NCBI RefSeq assembly: GCF_032118995.1
Contig: NC_092669.1
Location: 10,464,335 to 10,528,334 of the forward strand
DNA length: 64,000 bases
Source: Asterias amurensis
Lineage: Eukaryota > Echinodermata > Asteroidea > Forcipulatida > Asteriidae
Reading direction: 5' to 3'
Numbering within the stretch: the first letter of the stretch is position 1; each line of letters starts with the position of its first letter. Positions 1-11,700 of the stretch are shown piece after piece. Both the position numbers and the translations under genes were made by a program. The notes under the pieces were generated by a model that was given only the letters and a program-made list of their open reading frames with translations, was not told the DNA's origin and ran no database searches.

Positions 1-460
1 GCATGTAAGCGGGGAATCGCGATCGTAAGCACAGAATTCGGCGGTAAGCAGAGCCATGAAATTGGGCCCTGGTCTTTGACAATTACCAATAGTGTACAGT
101 GCCTTTAATTGTCAAAGACCAGTGTTCTCACAATGATCAACAGCTCTCCATTGCTCGTTACCAAGTAAGTTTTTACATGTATGCTAATAATTATTTTGAG
201 TAATTACCAGTAGTGACCGGTGCCTTTAAGACATGTAAGCTATGTTGCAATATGAAAATGTTGGAAGAAATGTTGCAATAGCAAATAACCATTGGTAGTG
301 TTATGAAGCAAACTCATGATTGAAGCTTATTGCATGGCTTGCATACCTTGCATGTGTTTAGAATCTTGCTTGTGCATATACACAGTAAAGACCTCCTTAC
401 GATAGTCTCATGGGGCCATTTTCATAGCCCTGCTTAAGAAGAGAATTATTGCTTACCAAT

Positions 461-895
461 TGTCTGCTTAGACGAAATGAGCAGGATACCAGTCACAGAT
501 TGTACACAAGGAATGATAGTTTGGCTGGTAACCTTGTTCTGGTAAGCTTAATTTTGTTAAGAATATTGCTTAACATGTCTGCTAAGCAGGAATGAGCAGG
601 ATACCAGTCACAGATTGTGCACAAGTAATGATAGTTTGGCTGGTAACCTTGTTCTGGTATGCTTAATTTTGTTAAGAATATTGCTTAACATGTCTGCTAA
701 GCAGAAATGAGCAGGATACCAGTCACAGATTGTACACAAGGAATGATAGTTTGGCTGGTAACCTTGTTCTGGTAAGCTTAATTTTGTTAAGAATATTGCT
801 TAACATGTCTGCTAAGCAGAAATGAGCAAGATACCAGTCACAGATTGTACACAAGGAATGATAGTTTGGCTGGTGACCTAATTCTGTTTATTCTT
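461..895. repeat. 115-bp tandem repeat, about 4 copies
   Basis: Copies of a unit containing gcaggataccagtcacag begin at 481, 596, 711 and 826, an exact 115-bp period. Copies are nearly identical except the last, which diverges after 'ggctggt'. Each unit contains ttgcttaacatgtctgctaa, an inverted pairing resembling the hairpin family that flanks the array, so the array may have grown out of one such element. Confidence 0.9.
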
Positions 896-1593
896 AAGCT
901 TAATTTTGTTGTTTTTATAGCTACTTTTTATGCTTTTATAAGCAGCTCTATGAAATTCGGCCCAGGTTGTTTAAAAGGGTAAGCGTATTTCACAGGTCAG
1001 CAAAACAATTTGTGCAGGGGTAACTGTGTCATTATGGGAATGCTCCCTTAAAGAAAGAGGCTAAAATAACGCATCCTTTTCAACTTACAACTCACACCTG
1101 TTATCTCCAAGTCATTTCTTCTCTAAACAGTAGACTTTTGGATCGTGCACATACCAGTAGTGCTGCTGAATGTCCAAGGCAAACTAGCTGCTGATCCATT
1201 AAGTTCAATGAAAACACACTCACTTACTGAAAAGGATGTATAATTTCTGAGTTTTTGTGGCCAAACTTGGAGCTTATCTCCGTAATGGTAATCCCGGTTA
1301 TCAAGCCTTTGTTTATTAATTGTTGGGAGAGAAGAGGATAAGGTGGCATAAAGAAGCTTCCACTGATTGTATTTCATTGTATTTCGGTTCGATGGAGGTA
1401 AGTCTGAGCAGACTGTTTCTGCCAGGGGCCCAATTGGTGGCTGTGTCTTACAGCCAAATTCACTGTTCGTGAATATGATATTGACTTGGAAGAGAAAGAA
1501 AAAATTTGGGTGCTTCAAACAGAAACCAATGAGTAGAATTCAGTGATTTTGGTTACTTCGTGGATTTTGGAAAATCATACAATGAAAAAGTAT

Positions 1594-1692
1594 AATGTTA
1601 ATTTTCTTTTTGTACCCATACACCGATGTGTGTTAGCACGTGGTCAGTACTTTCCCGAGTCCTGTGAAAATATCACAGGCAACAAGTATAAT
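1594..1692 (-). mobile_element. tRNA-derived SINE tail (family M)
   Basis: Reverse complement of the 'cctgtgattttcacaggactcgggaaag...acacacatcggtgta' tail seen complete at 22077 and 42055. It ends about 25 bp before the HPS5 exon acceptor. Confidence 0.7.
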
Positions 1693-1717
1693 GTTGATAT
1701 CATTGTTTACATTGTAG

Positions 1718-2750
1718 GCATTGGTTAAGGAGGGCGAGTTGGACACCAGTATTGCAGAATCTTTGAATGATACGCCATCAACCACCACTGAAGAAGTCAA
1801 GGATCAAGACCTTCAAACAGATGAGCAAGAGGGAATCCAGAACCATGAGTCTGCAATTGGACAAATAAAACATGGTAACCAAGAGGTCTCGACCAATCAA
1901 AATACAGCATTCCAGTCATCCATACCTGAAACAAGACTTTCTGAAGACGATTTGAACAAGTCGCAAACTCTGAGATTATCAAACAGCCATGAGGATGAGC
2001 TTGTGCCTGATGCTTTATCAGCAGAGGCAAGAACTTCTTTTAGAAGGAACAGCAGTGATTTAAGCATTGTATCACAGGAATTTGACAGCAACAGAAGTTG
2101 TGACACCTTCCAGCAAACAGACCAACTGGAAATGGGACCCGTTCCAGAACGGCAACCTTCCGATTCTCAGTCAAATCAGGAGGATTCTCAAATGGGCAGA
2201 TTTCCGCAATTTGGTTCTGACAAGGAACTCGTTCCAGAACAGCAACCTTCTGAATCTCAGTCAACTCAAGGGGATTCTCAAATGGGCACATGCCCAGGTG
2301 AAGAATCTTTGCCTAGTCCGCAACCTGGTTCTGACAAGGAACCCATTCCAGAACAGCAAGTCTCCGATTTTCAGTCAAGTCAGGGGGATTCTCAAATGGG
2401 TACATGCCCAGCTGAGGAATCTTTGCCTACTCCGCAATCTGGTTCTGACAAGGAACCCATTCCAGAACAGCAAGTCTCCGATTCTCAGTCAAGTCAGGGG
2501 GATTTTCAAATGGGTACATGCCCAGGTAAGGAATCTTTGCCCAATCCGCAATCTGGTACTGACATGGGACCCGTTCAAGAACAGCAGCCTTCTGATTCTC
2601 AGTCAAGTCAAGGGGATTCTCAAACGGGCACATGCCCAGGTGATGATGAGAGAAACCCAAGACCGGCTTATCTACCATTGAACACACTACCACTGGATAT
2701 GAAGAACCACCATGCAGCTGAGGGTCAGATGACCATTTTCCAAGAGCCAG
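1718..2750 (+). CDS. HPS5: HPS5 long low-complexity exon (first in window)
   Basis: Acceptor attgtag at 1711-1717 and donor gtatac at 2751; it starts in phase 0 (ALVKEGELDTS) and ends one base into a codon. It encodes a Ser/Glu/Gln/Pro-rich, probably disordered linker, equivalent in position to the Ser-rich linker that follows the beta-propeller of human HPS5, but far longer. Residues such as RRNSSDLSIV resemble phosphorylatable Ser patches (inference). The second half is an in-frame tandem repeat, listed separately. The tail of a tRNA-derived SINE lies immediately upstream of the acceptor. Confidence 0.8.
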
Positions 2751-5700
2751 GTATACAAAATTAATGCTCCTTAGTGTTTTTTTGGCTGTTGGTGTCTAAC
2801 AGTGTGTTTGTTACAAAAACAATTTGTTGCCTTTAAGGCAGTGGACACTATTGGTAATTACTCAAAATAATTATTATCATAAAACATTTCTTGATTATGA
2901 GTAATGGGGAGAGGTTGATACATGTAGTATAAAACATTGTGAGAAACGGCTCCCTCTGAAGTGACATAGTTTTCGAGAAAGAAGTAATTTTCCACAGATT
3001 TAGAACTTGAGGTCTCGAAATCAAGCATCTGAAAGCACACAACTTCGTGTGACAAGGGTGTTTTCTTTTATTCATTATTATATCGCAACTTCAATGACTG
3101 ATTGAACTCAAATTTTCACAGGTTTGTTATTTTATGCATATGTTGAGGTGCTTCAAGTGAGAAAACTTGTCTTTGACAATTACCAATAGTGTCCAGTGTC
3201 TTTAAATTCACCCATTTCCCATAAATATTTTAACTAATTTTTTGCATTGTTCTTTTTACTCATTGTTCTTACTGTTAATTAAGCAAGGCACTCTAAAGAT
3301 CCATTAATAGTATTGTTAAGAAATCTCAACTATAAAGTAAATTTCCTCAAAATTCATTTTGGGTGTTTTGGTTCTGGAAAGAACTTGGAGTTGTGTACAA
3401 ACTGCCTACCCCATATTCCATGCGTGGTGAGAGTGTGCCGGACCAATCACTGCATGTCAGTGGTCTCCACGTACTCCACATGAAATTGTATGCCAAACAA
3501 GCAACTTTTTAGTCACCTTTTTAAGTTAAAGGCAATGGACACTTTTGGTAATTACTCAAAATAATTATTAGCATAAAACCTTTTGTGACGACGTGTAATG
3601 GGGAGAGGTTGATGGTATAAGACATTGTGAGAAACGGCTCCCTCTGAAGTGCAATAGTTTTCGAGAAAGAAGTAATTTTCCACGAAAATTGCGAGACCTC
3701 AGATTTAGAACTTGAGGTCTCGAAATCAACCATCTAAACGCACACAACTTCATGTGACAAGGGTGTTTTTGTTTATGCATATGTTGAGATACACCAACTG
3801 TGAAGGTTCGTCTTTGACAATTACCAATAGTGTCCACTGCCTTTAACTGGATTTCAAATTTTGAGACAGAACTAAAAGATCTGGATTGGTTTTTGTAATT
3901 TCAGTGATTGAAAGTGTAGAGATTCAAGAAGAAGATTTTGCTCCAGTCAGGCGACCTTTGACCTCATTTAAAGATGAGAATAAGGAGAGAAAACAATCCG
4001 CAGCGAAAGAGAAAAGGAGATCCAGGAAAAGCAGAATCATTGATCTTGGTAAGAAAACAGGACTGTAAAACACTGCATAAAATAACTTCACAATTAAAAT
4101 GTGTAATGCGCTATCCGACCAGGATATCACACATGGAGGCAATTATTCATGAAAAGGGTGAGTCTTTAGAATTGGCTAAAAATAGTTAATGGCCTGACGT
4201 TTTTCTCGAAAGACTCCACTAGGGTTTAAAGGCCTGACGTTTTGACCTAGAGGGATCGAAACGTCAGGCCATTAAATATTTTTTTGCATTTGGGTCCTTT
4301 TGGTTGGTAAGCAGTTTGCAACAGCTCATCCTTTTTTATACTCTTTATAACTTAAAGCCATTGGACACTTTCGGTAAACAGTGTTGTCCAAGGCCCACAC
4401 TTCGTGTTCCACAACTTATATATAAAATAACAAATTTGTGAAAATTTAGGCTCAATCGGTCATCGAAGTCGGGAGAAAATAGCGGGAAAACCCACTCTTG
4501 TTTCCCCACGTTTCGCCGTGTCATGACATTGTGTTTAAAATAATTCCATTTTCTCAAAAAGTAAAGCATTTCATGGAATAATATTTCAAGATAAGTCTTT
4601 CACCATTACCTTCTGTATACCCTGTAAATTATTTGTAAATCTGTGAACTTTTTTTTTTTTTCTGTACCGAAAGTGTATAATGGCTTTAAGGAAATATAGT
4701 TGAACAGTTGAAGTAACAAATTCCCCAATGACAGTAGGAAGATTGTTCCAAATCATTGGCCCAGCTACACTGAAAGCCTTTTTGACCTAATACCTTGTTT
4801 GCTCTGTGAATATTCAAGCGAGTGATGTCAAGTGTGGACTAAAAACATTCTTGAAGAACGTCATGTGACAGTAAAAGGGAAATATATTTGGTGACCGCTA
4901 TTTTGGTACAATAGCCCAAAACAGTCCAGTGTAGGCCTCACATTGAAGTGTTTGTTCAGCCTTGTGATGTTAGACAATCTCTTTTACGAAAAAGATTTCA
5001 AGAAATCATGAAAACTGCTAAACCTGTTTCTTTTTCTATCAAATCTATACCAAATTTCAGATGCTCCTGCTGTCAAGCCAACCAGAGGTCCTGCTACGAG
5101 CACCCCGACCAAGCGCTCCGCCAGTTTGTCCTCTCTACCACCAGCAGTCGTATCCCCTGTCTCCTCACCTACTAGCCGCACAGAGCCATTCCCAACCCCC
5201 AGGGAACCTGGCTATTCTAGATCTGTGAGTTTGACGCAAGAGGGCTGGGCCGGATCGAGAGAATATGAAAGTAATGAAGAGAATTTCTGGGCGGCTTCTC
5301 CTATGATGTTCGCCCTGACTGGACCCAAAGTAGCTGCACAGCTTCTGGCGCCGTCTTTTACTGCTATGAAAGTGAGGTGTGTAAAAAAAGTATTAATCAA
5401 ATCGCAGAGGTGTCTGGCAACTTTGCAAAAAAGGAATCCTAATAATAATATATACATGGCATACTACATTTTGGTTACGTTTTTATCCCGTCCTTTTTCC
5501 AAAATTGTAGCTTATCGTCAAAGTTGGTGAAAACGAAGACATTCTTGAAGCAAATGAGTGATCCAGAGGCAGGTGTCGCGCAAGTGGAACTCCCCGTCTC
5601 TACAGCAACGGAAACATCCCATCGGCCATTCATTTTGTCTCAAACGTCCCATTCCAAGTCGACTCCTGGGCTAGATGAAGTATCAACAGTGCATCGTCCA

Positions 5701-8700
5701 CATCGACAGCTCTCCGAGCCAGCTAGACTAAATCATACGTCCCAGGTACCCGCCACAGCTGTTACTATGCTACCTTTTGATGAAGGGAAGGCGCTTGCTG
5801 AATATTGCCAAGAGTTGCCAGGTGATGATGGTATCGGCAGAAAATTAGCAGCAGCAACGTGGAAAGCCAAGTACGTCAACTTTTCAATTCTTTCAGACTT
5901 GAGTGACCAGGGTTGATTTCACACCTGTGGGTAGTCCTAGCCTAGGAGTTATTAAAAACTTAAGGCTAGTCCTTAGTTATGATATCAATAAACAATTAGC
6001 AGCAGCAACGTGGAAGTCAAGAACATTAACTTTTCAATTCTTTCAGACAGTTGTATTAGGTAACCTGGGGTCGATTTCACAAAGATAGTATTAACTTAGG
6101 ACTAGTCTTAAGGCTAGTCCCAAGCTAGGCAAATAACTTGTCCTAACTTTGAGATCAGACTAGTCTCAACTCTGAGTGAAACCCACCCCAGGGATGGTTT
6201 GAGTATGTGTATAAATAGCTCTTACCTCTGCGTTTTCTGAGCTGTTTTGTTACGTTTTCCTTTTTGTCAAATTTATTCTCTGTTCAACCCCAAAATCAGT
6301 TAAAATTTACCCAGTTAGCTTCCTATTCATTGAGTTTTAAGGAAGAAAAGGCTTCTAGTGATGGTTTTAGCATATTCATGTGTCTACTTTTTACTTAATC
6401 TTCCTTTGTCAGACATAAGCTCAAAGATCCTTCTCTGGCTCTGAGTGTTAAAGGAGCTTCTGAAGTTCTAGAGAGGTGGTTACAGGAACTCCAGTCTGCA
6501 TTAGCTACGAAGAGCCACCCTCCCCGGAAGCAGTCTCATAGTGTAGAAGTAATGGATGACAAACAGAGGAACTCCCAACATGGCGAACTGACAGAAAAAG
6601 AAGACTTTGCCGAAACTGTTGTCGCTCCAGCACAAGATTTGATATGTGCCGATGTTTCACATCAAGAAAGTACTAAGGAAGAAGCTGAGAAAAATCAAAG
6701 GATAGAGGTGTTAGGTAGTGAGGATAGTCCAAGCGATTCTGATGAGTTATTACAAGGAAGGAATTGTGAAGGAAATACTGATAATATTGAAGAAGATAGC
6801 AGGAGAAAGGTGTCTAGTGTAGAGATTGACAAGGAAGGCATCAAAGAGGAAGTTGTCAACCACCTGAAGACCTTCTGTATCACAGAGTCAATGACTGAAA
6901 GCAGTGAAGATTGCCTTCACAGGAATTATCCCAGGAGTAGTGTTAACCTGACAGATCCATTCGGGCTTCCAACACCAATTCTAGATGATGTGACAGAACT
7001 AGCCATGCTGTGTTTTGAGATGGGAGTATTTGGTGACAAGAACATCGCCAAAACAATCTCAGTCAGCCAATCGGACAGGCTGTCTGATAACGACGGAGAG
7101 TCTTCTTCACCTGAAACTGACCAATCAAGTCCACCGATAGTAGACCCTAACATGAACACTATTCAAAAAGGCTTAGAGTCGCCATTAATGGTTAGTGATC
7201 CTCAGGATAGAATTGAAAGTGTCGCAACATGTCAAGCAGAGGAGTTCACATGTACACCAGGGCACCATGATGCTTTTGATTCAAGCATCCCACAGTCTCA
7301 GATATCAGAAGCGGACTCCGCTAAGAAAACTTCAAACTTTGTGAAATCTCTGTTCTTTTTGCTGGATGTGGAGAGACTTCGGAAGATATTAGAATCAAGA
7401 GAAGACTGCAGACATCAAACTATGGCAGCCATTTTGGAGTGCATGGAACGTAAGTTCATGATTTGTTCGTATGATATTGACCATACAATATAAATCTGCA
7501 AATGCATGTACATGTAATGTCTCTTAAAGTTTTCCGTTGTTTTAACCAAATACAAATCTGCATATATATACAATATAACTAACACGTGACAATTCTATTT
7601 CAAAGGATGGTCAATTTTTTTAGCAAATCCAGAGCAAAAATGTCCATGTAGGGGCAAACATTCCATGTAGAATAATCCATGGACTACACAATCTGAGAAT
7701 CGTTGCTGCTGTAACACTTCTCAGATTCAATATTTGGGCCGTAGCAAACTGATAACTTTTGACATAACAACATTATTTCAAAGTGAAATGTTTCCCAAAA
7801 TTCTTTTTACCTATTTGAAAGCATCTGTTGGCCTAACCATAAGTTTGTATTGTATAAGTTTTATTAAGAGTTATTACCAAACGTATACCTTCACTTTAAA
7901 GGCACTGGACACCTTTGGTACATTTATAATTGTCAAAGACCGATATTCTCACTTGGTTTATCCCAACATATGCATAAAGTAACAATTCTGTGAAAATTTT
8001 GACTCAATTGTTGATTTCGAATTTGCAAGAGAATAATGAAAGAAAAAACACTTGTGATGCACAAATTTGTGTGCTTTCAGATGCCTAAAAAACCTTCAGG
8101 CCTGAAATCTTTTAATATTTGAGTGAGAAATGACCTCTTTCTCAAAAACTATGTTACTTCATATAGGGAGCCTTTTCTCACAATGTGTTATACTATCAAC
8201 AGCTCTCCATTGCTCTTTACCAAATTCAAATATGTTCGGTTGAACAACCATGTGTGAATTAGAACATATTGGTTTTCTTCACGGTGCATGGGCACGCATT
8301 AAGGCTGAGGGCGCACTATGGAATGCGAGGCATTGTGTTAAGGGTGTGGCGTTAACAAGCTCACTTCACGTTGGTTCGGCAAAGTGTTCACAGCTACTTT
8401 AAAAAAACAAAACAAAAACAAACTTCAGAGGGCGCCTGGTTTTAGACAGGCAGCTGCAGTGCCACAATAAACCAACACAAACCCAAGTATGGTGTATATG
8501 TATGTTATTAATGGTGTCCTAATAGGGAAGAAATATGTTTTTATGCTAATCATTATTTTGAGTAATTTGTAACCATCCTGTGTTCTGATTGATTACATGT
8601 ATTTCTGTGATGTCTTTTTAGTGTGTGAGGAAGGGAGTTTGTGCGAGACCAAGGACACCAGACTAATTGATGTAGTCAAAAAGAACTCACTGAAAGGGAA

Positions 8701-11700
8701 ACCTCTCAATCTCATTCACATTCAGAGGTAAGAAATCATGGCCAGATTAACACATCCTTTTTATCTTTACGACTCACACCTGTTATCCCTAATCTTTTAG
8801 TTGGATCATGAACAAACATGTAGTGCTGCTGACTGCAGCAGATTAACTGCATTCACTGCAAATCCATTAGGTTTAAATGACCCAAGTGAGGATATATGAC
8901 TCGCACATTGAAAAGGAGAATGTTCTGTAAACAAAAAGTCTTTGCTAACCTGTGAAATGCATTTAAGCTAAGCGCAGTGTTTGGTGCTTCGATGTAAGTG
9001 CCTCTTTTCCACTTGCGCAGTAAGCGGCCGTAAAATCGGACCCAGTTCTTTTCAAACTCACCGTAACTCACTGTTTCAAAGCAGAAAGATCCTAAACTCT
9101 GAATAAATTTACTCAGCAGTAGTAGAATAGATAGCAAGACAAGCTCGGCAAAGAAAAACCACGTACATATAAGCACTTTTCACACTGTATCTGTTATCCT
9201 TGCAGAATACACCCCCAGGGAGGCCCAGGGAGTTTTTTACCCTGGCACCCTTTCACTCCATGTCCCCATTCTACAGGGTTCCAAAGGCTGTTTCAAGAAT
9301 ACCCCAGGGTTTTACTGCTTTACCCTTACTCTAGACCAGGGGTAGATATTCTACGGGATATACCCTTTTACCAGGGCAGACTGGGGGTAGAGCGACCATA
9401 GTGTGAAAAGGCTGGCCATTATTCCCTAGGTACAACCCCAGGGACATCCCTGGGATATAGTAGAGTAGTGTGAAGAAGGCTATACATTGAAACTAGATTC
9501 ATACATGTACATGTACCTCAAATCCCATGTATTACATGTTGCTGCAAATGTTACAGGTAATTATCAATTTTTTTTATTTGGGGCTAATCATCCTTACTCG
9601 CAGCTAAGAGCCGAATTGCGAAGGACGAGACTACAATGTGTTCGAGAAACAGGCATGCAAGGGCGCCTTTGGCTGCCAGACACATCAACCCATTATGACC
9701 ATGGAGCACAGCCAAAGTGTTTGATTTTTCCCGAGGGAGGAAAACCGGATGGTCTGGAAAACCCTCGTGGCACAGCAGAGAACCAACGCACAACTCAACT
9801 CACATATGGCCCCGACCGGGAATCGAGCCAGGGTCACCTTGGTGAGAGACGAGCGCTTTACGCACAAGCCAACCATGCCAGTTACTGGTTTAAGAATATT
9901 AATGTATGATTCTTGGTGTGGTTACAGGTTACTGGCGTGTGGTGAATGGAACGCGTGTGGTGAGTTAATGGTTGCATCTTTTCCTAGTCTCCCAGCGTGG
10001 GAAGTCATGTATTTGACTCAATCTCATCAGATCCCATCATCATGCTTCTTAGAGTACGCCATGGCATTATTGGACACTATGGACATAATGGACAGGTAAA
10101 TAATTATAACATTCATATTGTACAGGTCAAATAAATAAATAAGATTTTTTTTAATTAGGCGGCTAAATATGGCTGTTTATAAGCGCACATTCAGTATTTT
10201 TAATTAGGAGATCAACTCCTTAAGCATAGCACCATGTACATGTAATGGTTTACAAGGTGCTGTGGGGCAATATGCAGCCAATTCAAACCAGGAACACCAA
10301 GGCGAACCGCTTCTCTTTTCAATAAGTGCATTGGGTTCTTTTCTGTGCATTACACAACACACAGGACAAGCCGCTTTATGTCCCATCTGAAGGACCAAGC
10401 GTCATGGTTAAGTGTCTTGACTAAGGACACAGGTGTCACGGCTGGGGATTCGAACCCACACTCTGCTGATCAGAAACACCAGAAATTGAGTCTGATGCTC
10501 TTAACTGCTCGGCCACGACAGCTAGACCACATGCTGCATTTGACTTTCAGTGATCAGAGAGAAACATGTAGCTGTAACACAAATTTTATATAAATTTCAT
10601 AAAAATTTCTTTCCTTTTGCTATTACAACAGAGACACAATGCTGAACTCGATCTGTTGTGACATTGAGGTCAGATGTTATCTATTGACCTCTGCCCTTTC
10701 CCAGGATGCACCTTCCTCTATGGAGTTGTTCTGTACATGTGGTCATATGCCCAGGTAGCTATCTCTCTTTTCAAAATCATGGCTTCATGCTGACTACCTA
10801 ATAATTAATTTAAAAAAACGTGTAGGGCTTGATTTTGGGGAAAAGCTCTTAAGATTTACAGGGCTTGTGGGTCAGAATTGTTTACTTGACCAGAATTCTT
10901 TTTACAAGACCAGTGGTTTTCGCTGGCCAAACGCCAGGAAAAGCCCCTGGGACCAGTTGTGAAGAACTTGGAGCCGTAGGCGTGGTGTCGAGAAGGGCCT
11001 GGAGAAGCAGCCATACATGTAGGCATGGTGTTGTGAAGGGCATTGGGAGCCAAAGCAGTAGGCGTGGGGTTGTGAAGGGCCTGGAGACAAAGCCATAGGC
11101 GTGGTGTCGTGATAGTGCCAAAGCCATACATGCAGGCGTGGTGTTATGAAGGGTCTGGAGCCAAAGCCATAGGCGTGGTGTCGTGAAGGGCAGGGAGTCA
11201 AAACCATAGGCATGGTGTTGTGAAGGGCCTGGAGACAAAGCCATATGCGTGGTGTCGTGATAGTGCCAAAGCCATACATGTGGCGTGGTGTTATGAAGGG
11301 TCTGGAGCCAAAGCCATAGGCGTGGTGTCGTGAAGGGCAGGGAGTCAAAGCCATAGGCGTGGTGTCGTGAAGGGCCTGGAGTCAAAGCCATAGGTGGGTG
11401 TCGTGAAGGGCCTGGAGTCAAAGCCATAGGCGTGCTGTCGTGAAGGGCCTGGAGTCAAAGCCATAGGCATGGTGTTGTGAAGGGCCTGGAGTCAAAGCCA
11501 TAGGCGTGGTGTCGTGAAGGGCCTGGAGTCAAAGCCATAGGCGTGGTGTCGTGAAGGGCCTGGAGTCAAAGCCATAGGTGGGTGTCGTGAAGGGCCTGGA
11601 GCCAAAGCCATAGGCGTGGTGTCGTGAAGGGCCTGGAGTCAAAGCCATAGGCGTGGTGTCGTGAAGGGCCTGGAGTCAAAGCCATAGGCGTGGTGTCGTG

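Larger units (their letters stand above)
1..1717. other. Repeat-filled stretch upstream of the first visible HPS5 exon
   Basis: No exon could be supported. It holds a rearranged TTAA element (71-230), fragments of the 'cattttcatag...gcttaagca' hairpin family (about 410-470 and 945-970), a 115-bp tandem repeat (461-895), a dispersed repeat (about 1063-1120) also present near 8745 and 15105, and a SINE tail (1594-1692). An open frame on the minus strand at 1123-1518 has no recognisable domain or splice context. Confidence 0.7.

Noticed and set aside
2040..2693. Overlapping open frames opposite and beside the HPS5 repeat exon
   Set aside because: They mirror the 114-bp coding repeat in other frames; only the frame continuous with flanking HPS5 exons makes sense.
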